Below, piece by piece: positions 40,401 through 45,775 of a stretch of DNA of 45,775 bases. The stretch lies in contig JAVBLS010000017.1 in NCBI GenBank assembly GCA_031553235.1, positions 1 through 45,775 of the forward strand. The letters run 5' to 3'. The translations under genes and the position numbers were made by a program. Numbering within the stretch: the first letter of the stretch is position 1; the number at the start of each line of letters is the position of its first letter. The stretch is from Frigididesulfovibrio sp031553235. GTDB lineage: Bacteria; Desulfobacterota; Desulfovibrionia; Desulfovibrionales; Desulfovibrionaceae. Under the pieces are notes generated by a model. It made no database searches, was not told the origin of the DNA, and saw only the letters and a program-made list of their open reading frames with translations.

Positions 40401-43400
40401 TGTCCAGCATACTTTCATGCACGGTGACGGGGCCGGCGCTGAGCGTGCAGGTCGGGTGCGGATCCCGAATGGTCATGGACAGGTTGTCGGACGCCGTATC
40501 GCCGTCATTGTCGGTGATCGTGACGTTGACGTTGTGCCCGCCCGCGGCCAGGGTGCCGCTGCTGAACGTGGTCTCATGGGTGGCGGTGTTGACGGTCAGC
40601 TTGCTGCCGCCGGCCAGCGTGGCTTCCCAGATGCCGGAACCGGCGGCGGTTTCCTTGGCCGCCACGGCCGTGCCGTTGTCCAGCTTGACCATGACCGAGG
40701 CGATGCCGTCGGCGCCGCCCTTGAACTCCAGGTTGCCCAACGAGGCGGAACCGCCGTAGTTGATCGTGCCCAGGCCGTCGGTGTCGTTGTAGCCGTTGGC
40801 CGTGTTGAATTCGAGTTTCGGCACGTCGTCCACGATGGTCACGGTCACGGAGCCGGTGGCGCCGTCGCCGTCCTTGTCCGTCACGGAGACGCTGAAGCTT
40901 TCAGGGCCGGTGGGAGAGGCGGGAATGCCCTCGTTGTTGCCCTGCACCGCATCGTGCCCGGCGTGCTGCTCAAGGGTGTAGCGGTAGCCCACCGTGTAGC
41001 CGCCCTTGCCGTCGCTCGTGACGGAGTCGATGACCAGCTGGCCGTACTTGCCGTCGACGGTCACACCGGACTGGAACTGGCCGTCGATGTATACGTCCTT
41101 GCCGCCGATGGTCAGATCCCACAGGCCGTCGGGCGCGCTGACGGTGAAGGCGCCGGGGTCGGTGGTGTCGCCGGCCGTGCCGGCATTGGTGCCGTCATGG
41201 GCCTGGGGATATTTGGCGTCGGCCGCGTCCTTTTCCAGGTAGGCTTCGTATACCTTCAGCGCACCGACGCTGCCGGCAACCGGCATGTTGAGGGTTACCG
41301 TGTTGTCTACGGCAATGGTCAGGCTGCTGGAATCCCGATCGCCGTCGGCGTCTTCAATGGAGTAGGCCACTTCGATGTTGCCGGCCACCGTTCCGGTCGC
41401 CGGTCGGGTGTAGGTGTAGTTGCCGGTGGTTTCGTCCAACGTCAGGCTGCCGTAATCGCCGCTGCCGTTGGAGGCCAAGACCAGCTTGCCGGCCACGAGT
41501 TTCAGGGCCACGTCGCCGCCGGCGCCGTGCAGGGTGATGGACTGTTTGCCGGTCGCGTCGACCCAGTCGATCTTGTCGTTGGCTTCGCCTTGGCTGCCTG
41601 TGCCGGGGCCGTCCGCGCCGAACGCGTCGGCCGTGCCGGTGCGGGTGACGCCGTCGGCCAGGAAGCCGGTGAGCACGTTGCCGCTGACGCCGGCGACATC
41701 GTGGGCCAGGGTGATGGCGTCGGGCTTGGCCACGGGCACGTCGTCGTCGAAGCCGAAAGCGCCGCTGACGTCAAAGTGCCGGGAATCCGACGCCGTGTCG
41801 CCGTCGCCGTCGGTCACGGTGGCGGTGGCGGTGAAGGTGATCAGGCCGTCCTTCAACTGGACGTGGTTGGCGCTGTTGTTGAAGGCGTTCCCGTCGGCGG
41901 ATTCGCCCGGGTGGTCGACGGCTTCGAGCTGGGTCAGGGTGACCTTGCCGTTGTCGGCGTCAATGGTGATCGTGAACACCGGGGTGGTGACGCCGTTCAC
42001 GGTGATCTGGCCGACGATGTCGCCGTCCGGCAGTTGCACCAGGAGAATGGCGTTGCCGCCGCTGGTCAGGCCGGAATCCACGCCGTCGCCGTTCAGCCTC
42101 AGCTCGTATTCCATGACCGGGCCGGCGGTGCCGCCGCCGTAGCCGTCCGCGCCGGGGTTGGTCTCGGCGCCGACCACCGCGAACCACTTGCCGAAGTCGA
42201 CGGTGACGGGATCGGAATCGGTCGGGTCGCCGTCCGTGTACGCATCCCGCGTGGTCAGGGGCTCGGGGAAGCTGATGGTCCACTTCACCCCGATGTTGAC
42301 GTCGTCGTAATCGTTGTCGCCGCCGCTCGAGATATCTTCCCAGTTTTGGTTGCCCGGAGCCGCGTTGTCTTTGACATGCTCCTTGCCGCCGACGTTGAGC
42401 GCGGCGTTGTCGAGCAGCAGGTTGCTGCCGCCGTTGCCGGTCAGGGCGACATGGCCGGTCTTCAGGAAGGCCTGCCAATGCCCGCCGGCGCCTTGCTCGA
42501 AGACCACTTCCGACATGTCGGTGAGGCCGCCGTTCTTCGAGAAGCCGTCGGGAATAAGAAAGAAGCCGACCTGATCCTCGGTGTAGCCCTTCAACTGGAA
42601 GGTTCCGGCGGGCAGGCCTTCGGTCGCCTTGGTGTTGGCCCAGATGATCTTGCCGTCCACCGGGTTGCCTTGGGCGTCCTTGATGTAATAGCCGAAGCAG
42701 TTCTTGTAGGTGGCTTCGGTTTCGCCGTAGTTGACGATGGTCAGGGTGTGCGTGACGCCCGGGGCGCCAAGCGATACCACCGGCGCATCATCCTGGAACT
42801 GCAGCACGCCGGACCTGCCGAGGTCGACGGAGGCCGAGGCCGTGTCGCCGTCGCCGTCGGTCACGGTCTTCACCAGTTGCAGGCTGCCCTTGGCGGGGTC
42901 GAGCACCATCTTCATGGTTTCGTCCGCCGCGCTGAGGCCGTCGTTGGGGGTCGTGGCGCTCACCGTGCCGGGCTTCTCGTGCCAGATGTTGTCGAGCAGG
43001 GTCAGCTTGGTCTCGCCGGTGGCCGGGTCGATGGTCAGGGTGAAGTACTCGGCGGTGCCGATTTTGCCGGTAACGGAGCCATCCGGGTTTTGGACCAACT
43101 GGATTTCGTCGCCCTTGCCGTCGGCCTTTGTAGGGTCGACCGCATGGAGGCCGCCGGCCACCGTCACGCCGGGGCCGGTGTTGCCGCTCGCGTCGGTCAG
43201 CTTCAGGCTGTAAACGTCGGCAGCTCCCTTCTGGTCCGCGCCGTAGTTGGTGCTGAACTGGGCCTGCACGATGTTCGCCGTGAGGGTAGCCGTCAGCACG
43301 CCGTCACCGCGCGCGCCGCCGAGATCCGCATGGCTTTCGTCCACGAGCAGCTTGAAGGTCTCGGGCAGGGTAACTGCGCCGCCTACCTTCGGGCCGTCGT

Positions 43401-45775
43401 CGTCAAAGCTGATGCCGGAGCCGTTCTTGTCCACCAGATTCACGGAGGCGGACCTGGTGACGGAGTCGCCGTCGCCGTCGGTGCGGGTGACGGAAGCTTC
43501 CAACTGGATGGTCTTGTCGCCCAGAAGCTTCAGAACCACGTCTTCGTCGAACCTGGTGTTGTCGCCGTGTTTCAGGGCTTCGTACTGGGTGGTTTGCAGT
43601 TGGTAGCCGTTGGTGGCGTCGCCGACGATGGCGATGGTGATGACCGTGTCGCCGGAGGCGTCTTTGCCGACCAGCATGCCGTTTTCCAGGGTCAGGCTGA
43701 TCTTGCCGCCGTTGGTGGCTTCGAGGTTGGTTTCAAAGACGTCGCCGGCCTTGATGCCGCTGAAGGCCAAGGTGAAGGCGGTGGAGCCTTGGCCGTCGGA
43801 GCCGTAGTTGCCGCCGAGGTTGAACAGGCCGGTCAGGCCGCCTTCGATTTTTGTGACCGCGCGGGACAGATAGTCACGCCCGGCGGCGTCCTCGCCCTCA
43901 TCGGAGAGGCTGCCGTCCTGGGCTTCGCCCGGAGCGTAGCGGTCCGGACCCACGGTTTCGTCGAGTTCCATCTTGAAGGTCGCGGAGCTGACGCCGTCTT
44001 TAACGCCCACGCTCAGACTCGGGCCGTCGTCGCGCACGTTGAAGGAGACGGTCATGGAGCCCTTGTCGCCTTCGTCGTCACTCACCACCAGGGTCAGGTC
44101 CAGGTTGGCGGGAAGCGTGCCGTCGCCCATCAGTTCATCATGGGAGTCGCCGCCGGTGGGGTGTTTCAGACTCATGTACTGGACGAAGGTGACCGTGGCG
44201 TCGTTGAAGCCGCCGGCAAAATTCGCGTCGGTAACCGTGACCACAAAGGCCACGGGGCCGTCTTCGCCGCCCGCGCGGCCGATAATGTGCCCGCCTTCCA
44301 TCTCATACAGGAAGATGGTGGTGCCGGCCGTGGTCTGCCAGCCGGAATCGTGCGGGCCGTCGCCCGAGAGTTCGAAGCCCAAGGACAGATGCGGGGCGGC
44401 CACCGGGTAGGGGTCGGCCGCGCCGTCGGATTTGAGATCGTACTCGACCAAACCGGCCGCGATGGACACGGGCGCGCCTGTGGGCAGGCCGGCGATGCCG
44501 GCCAGGGCGGTCTGCACCGAGGCGCTCAGAGAACCCACCTCGTGGGTGCCGGCCTGCACGCCCGGGGTTTCGTCGGAAACGATCAGCAGGTTTTCGGAAA
44601 CGAAAGCCGGCTTGTCTTCCGGAATGGAGACGAAAAATTTGGCCGCTTCGGTTTCGGCGTAGTTGTTGCTCAGAATGGGCTCAACGTCGCCGGCGTTGGC
44701 TTCCCAGGCCGCGGCTTTGACGGAGATGTTCACGCCGTCCAGGGGTTCGGTGTGCGGAGTGCCGTCGATGCCGCGTTCGTTTGTCCAGTCGCCGGGGGAG
44801 AGAGTGATGTTGCCGGAAACCGTGGCCGCATCGCCGGGAACCATGATGACAAATCCGCCGCCGCTGTAGAAGTCCGCGGGGTAGTCCGGAGAGCCGGGGC
44901 CGACCAGGGTCCAGCCTTCGGGCAGGTTTGTCATGCTCCAGCCTGCCGGAGCGCCTTCCACTATGAGATAGTGGTTTTCCGAGGCGTCAAGATCGGTGAA
45001 ATGCGCGGTCACCGGCAAAGAGACGGTGTGGATTTCAGTGGAGGTGGAGTCGCCGGCCTCCTGATACGTGCCGACTGGCTCGACGGGCTGATCAAGGGTA
45101 GGCATGTCGGCCACGGCGTCCACGACCACATTGATGGCGCCGGAAACAGTGGTGGACTGCCCGCCTGCGATGAAGGTGACCGAGGCGTTGAGCGGGAAAT
45201 CGACATCAAGGTTGTTCTCGCCCGGCAGAATGAACACGCCGGGGCCGGTGAACTGATCCAGGGAGAAGGTATACACGCCGTTGGCGTCGGGGGTGAGTTC
45301 CATGCCGCCGTTGTTGGGGTCGCCCAGCCAGAGGCTTGCGCCTCCGGGCAGGCCGGAGATGGTGATGGCGCCCACGCTGGAGCCGGCGGCGGGCACGGGG
45401 TTGATGTTGATTTGCCCGGCCGCGATGGTGTCGAAATCGCCTTCGTGCTGCAGGGGCCGGCCGTCTTCATATACGCCGAGCAGGCCGCCGAACTCGCCGC
45501 CGGGGTCGCCGCCGGTGATCACGCTGAAGTCGAAGGCGCCGCCGGGCTGGATGACGCCCTGGATGATTTCGGGCACTTCGGTGCCGCGGTCCCAGAACAC
45601 GGTGCCGAGGGAGCCTAGCTTGTCGATGCCGCCAAGCAGGGCGCCGGGGTCGTCGGCGTAGGAGCCTTCACCGCCGGAGCCCGGCGCCCCCGCGCCGGGA
45701 CCGGCCGCGGTGGTCAGGTCCATGTTCGGGTTCTGGGCGGCCAGAAAGTCGGCCGAGGCCACTTCGGTGCCGTCG
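37465..45775 (-). CDS. Giant LapA-like RTX adhesin 2 with vWA and DUF4114 (5' end outside window)
   Basis: At least 2769 residues are in the window; by alignment to adhesin 1 about 81 N-terminal residues are missing. The visible start (DGTEVASADFLAAQNPNMDLTTAAG) is the end of a retention module with the TAAG site. Then come many T1SS-143/VCBS-like repeats, a DUF4114-like domain (about 42270-42715, WEDISSGGDNDYDDVNIGV), a von Willebrand A domain (about 39415-39955) with the MIDAS motif DRSGS, an AT-richer segment of unknown fold (about 38410-39060), nine RTX nonapeptides and the type I secretion signal ending MLSELLKNISG. The C-terminus is nearly the same as that of adhesin 1. The vWA domain suggests metal-dependent binding to a ligand or surface. 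The gene is intact in its visible part, with a strong terminator. Confidence 0.92.
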   Translation of the reverse strand, partial: DGTEVASADFLAAQNPNMDLTTAAGPGAGAPGSGGEGSYADDPGALLGGIDKLGSLGTVFWDRGTEVPEIIQGVIQPGGAFDFSVITGGDPGGEFGGLLGVYEDGRPLQHEGDFDTIAAGQININPVPAAGSSVGAITISGLPGGASLWLGDPNNGGMELTPDANGVYTFSLDQFTGPGVFILPGENNLDVDFPLNASVTFIAGGQSTTVSGAINVVVDAVADMPTLDQPVEPVGTYQEAGDSTSTEIHTVSLPVTAHFTDLDASENHYLIVEGAPAGWSMTNLPEGWTLVGPGSPDYPADFYSGGGFVIMVPGDAATVSGNITLSPGDWTNERGIDGTPHTEPLDGVNISVKAAAWEANAGDVEPILSNNYAETEAAKFFVSIPEDKPAFVSENLLIVSDETPGVQAGTHEVGSLSASVQTALAGIAGLPTGAPVSIAAGLVEYDLKSDGAADPYPVAAPHLSLGFELSGDGPHDSGWQTTAGTTIFLYEMEGGHIIGRAGGEDGPVAFVVTVTDANFAGGFNDATVTFVQYMSLKHPTGGDSHDELMGDGTLPANLDLTLVVSDDEGDKGSMTVSFNVRDDGPSLSVGVKDGVSSATFKMELDETVGPDRYAPGEAQDGSLSDEGEDAAGRDYLSRAVTKIEGGLTGLFNLGGNYGSDGQGSTAFTLAFSGIKAGDVFETNLEATNGGKISLTLENGMLVGKDASGDTVITIAIVGDATNGYQLQTTQYEALKHGDNTRFDEDVVLKLLGDKTIQLEASVTRTDGDGDSVTRSASVNLVDKNGSGISFDDDGPKVGGAVTLPETFKLLVDESHADLGGARGDGVLTATLTANIVQAQFSTNYGADQKGAADVYSLKLTDASGNTGPGVTVAGGLHAVDPTKADGKGDEIQLVQNPDGSVTGKIGTAEYFTLTIDPATGETKLTLLDNIWHEKPGTVSATTPNDGLSAADETMKMVLDPAKGSLQLVKTVTDGDGDTASASVDLGRSGVLQFQDDAPVVSLGAPGVTHTLTIVNYGETEATYKNCFGYYIKDAQGNPVDGKIIWANTKATEGLPAGTFQLKGYTEDQVGFFLIPDGFSKNGGLTDMSEVVFEQGAGGHWQAFLKTGHVALTGNGGSNLLLDNAALNVGGKEHVKDNAAPGNQNWEDISSGGDNDYDDVNIGVKWTISFPEPLTTRDAYTDGDPTDSDPVTVDFGKWFAVVGAETNPGADGYGGGTAGPVMEYELRLNGDGVDSGLTSGGNAILLVQLPDGDIVGQITVNGVTTPVFTITIDADNGKVTLTQLEAVDHPGESADGNAFNNSANHVQLKDGLITFTATATVTDGDGDTASDSRHFDVSGAFGFDDDVPVAKPDAITLAHDVAGVSGNVLTGFLADGVTRTGTADAFGADGPGTGSQGEANDKIDWVDATGKQSITLHGAGGDVALKLVAGKLVLASNGSGDYGSLTLDETTGNYTYTRPATGTVAGNIEVAYSIEDADGDRDSSSLTIAVDNTVTLNMPVAGSVGALKVYEAYLEKDAADAKYPQAHDGTNAGTAGDTTDPGAFTVSAPDGLWDLTIGGKDVYIDGQFQSGVTVDGKYGQLVIDSVTSDGKGGYTVGYRYTLEQHAGHDAVQGNNEGIPASPTGPESFSVSVTDKDGDGATGSVTVTIVDDVPKLEFNTANGYNDTDGLGTINYGGSASLGNLEFKGGADGIASVMVKLDNGTAVAAKETAAGSGIWEATLAGGSKLTVNTATHETTFSSGTLAAGGHNVNVTITDNDGDTASDNLSMTIRDPHPTCTLSAGPVTVHESMLDSGTQTADPGITPTLTGTGTITVTNTVSLTFNVSDIGVDNAGTGNVTVNLSALTGASAATPYNIGGGLQITGYDSATGVINYSYTLQSREQHGGTEGHNTDVLSTAPRITVTANGIAGTTPASAHKDVTVVDDTISGRGTDIHINEPLPVNYCLTLVVDRSGSMAGSNMTLTKAALKHMLDSYEAQSTGGDFVINLIAFSDGVKVNLTYTSIDAAKAAIDGLATGGGTYYDDALKAAQSKIEASLDQYPDYEHKVYFLSDGKPDPAPRTTPQSWIDFVTGEHAGDIDVYAVGINLNADGTAAIKLVVNPSATDADQYLPINSADDLDVTLAGTVSRVDGNLLDSMLGADRPITIAGITVYDELGKAHYYKVDANGSVVPLDGDSGVQIHIKPNGEYYTVKGNVDADTPFEVEFHLKDADGDTTTVTTHITVHDFKPEAYDNIATNWQTVHVVEQEAVTISDNCNGNAAAMAANGWASVGGSIAYAQNRLTSWGNNNPDNLISSGTNPDYGFTLTSQNGTQAHLNTALSGTGNTSIVFGDGGLGITGTFQDCSIVKRTFDVGSDGTLKFNYQFQNGQSGGGNKLNNDAAFYVLKDPSGKIIAYDKLAQGGSGYTTDSVTIEHLPAGKGYTLWLGVVDIAGGAQNSDAKLFIDDLIIQSAAITSEHLRVAGNLRTDASPDGQVDNWLSLAALNDRAVLDSITYGTTAYSFGAAASVSVPTDDGTLTVNKDGSYTFDAKPGIDQADISADFTYTIKSSDGDTDTAHLYVRGSQIAGTDGHDAISGTAHDDYIQGGAGNDTIHGGDGNDVIAGGAGHDSIHGDAGHDVIYGGDGNDTIHGDAGNDTIYGGDGNDLIHGGTGNDILFGGAGADTFAWHAGDYGGGNDKIMDFSMTDGDKLRFEGLLDSGENLSDILGHGLTATVGIGNITLSINDGGIHQDVEVNFSGAVGTYNSFHDFSQAYEAANDTGKQEMLSELLKNISG
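37792..38034 (-). repeat. RTX nonapeptide block of adhesin 2 (nine 27-base units)
   Basis: Nine tandem units of 27 bases encode GGxGxDxxx or GDxGxDxxx: GGAGNDTIH, GGDGNDVIA, GGAGHDSIH, GDAGHDVIY, GGDGNDTIH, GDAGNDTIY, GGDGNDLIH, GGTGNDILF and GGAGADTFA. They would fold into a calcium-filled parallel beta-roll after export. Several units use His in place of Asn, and DNA identity between units is high. Confidence 0.9.
39415..39955 (-). other. von Willebrand factor A domain within adhesin 2
   Basis: About 180 residues start NYCLTLVVDRSGSMAGSN, the DxSxS MIDAS motif, followed by FVINLIAFSDGVKV and later KVYFLSDGKPDP and IDVYAVGINLN. This alternating strand/helix pattern is that of a vWA fold with a metal-ion-dependent adhesion site. 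It replaces one of the beta-sandwich repeats. Confidence 0.85.
42270..42715 (-). other. DUF4114-like domain within adhesin 2
   Basis: The stretch with VGFFLIPDGFSKNGGL, VVFEQGAGG and WEDISSGGDNDYDDVNIGV fits DUF4114, a domain found in large secreted adhesins, usually ending in a (F/W)EDxxxGGDxDxxDV motif. Its function is unknown; the acid-rich ending could bind calcium. Confidence 0.6.
45700..45711 (-). other. TAAG motif: likely LapG-type protease site in adhesin 2
   Basis: The Thr-Ala-Ala-Gly motif is in the same context (MDLTTAAGPGAGAP) as in adhesin 1, between the retention module and the repeat array. Confidence 0.7.

Noticed and set aside
39871..45618. A 1915-codon open frame opposite adhesin 2
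   Set aside because: Same explanation: register-aligned antisense of a GC-rich gene, with no ribosome binding site or recognisable domain.
1..45775. tRNA, rRNA or CRISPR loci, prophage genes or an origin of replication
   Set aside because: I saw no cloverleaf-like tRNA sequence, no rRNA core sequences, no spaced direct repeats and no phage or replication-origin markers in the gaps.

Overview
The window reads as a piece of a GC-rich (about 60-65% by eye) anaerobe chromosome, most likely a sulfate-reducing Desulfovibrionaceae-type bacterium. The signs are a NifU/NifS pair used for Fe-S assembly, a stand-alone IMP cyclohydrolase, a very large fused acyl-CoA dehydratase activase, a PerR-type regulator, a DUF362 ferredoxin-like protein, and two giant LapA-like type I secreted adhesins of the sort known from Desulfovibrio biofilms. 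The assignment is inferred from gene content, not from a search.

Layout. 1-116 is the tail of a probable transposase. 490-1650 (-) is a DUF362 ferredoxin-like protein. 2045-3175 (+) holds two small exported EF-hand proteins. 3299-9117 (-) holds an FAD-dependent dehydrogenase (COG2509 type) and the giant activase. 9302-10242 (-) holds a small lipoprotein and perR. 10587-12503 (+) is uvrC. 12643-16754 (+) is a likely sugar-acid module of an AraC regulator, a UxaA-family dehydratase and a FucP-type transporter. 16921-17610 (-) is a TVP38-type membrane protein. 17748-25866 (+) is a housekeeping run: hisD, purC, fabI, a tiny membrane ORF, the IMP cyclohydrolase gene, hflX and recD2. 26030-28107 (+) is nifU-nifS, followed by an EamA exporter. 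29181-45775 (-) holds two tandem giant adhesins, the second cut by the right edge of the window.

How the genes work together. NifU and NifS would supply clusters to the Fe-S proteins seen here: the DUF362 protein, the activase, UvrC and possibly the flavoprotein. PerR has a 7-1-7 palindrome just upstream and is probably autoregulated. The adhesins share an N-terminal retention module with a TAAG motif and a C-terminal RTX type I secretion signal. This is the architecture of adhesins held at the cell surface and released by a LapG-type protease; the transporter and the LapD/LapG-type controllers are not in this window.

The least explained signal is non-coding. A family of degenerate, hairpin-rich spacer elements lies between many + strand genes. 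Several start on the stop codon of the upstream gene (TAGAGCRTTTC) and several end at the Shine-Dalgarno sequence of the downstream gene. Other points of note are an apparent ATC start codon for hflX, an intramolecular pseudo-dimer in the activase, leucine-rich helical inserts in adhesin 1, and an AT-richer inserted segment in adhesin 2.
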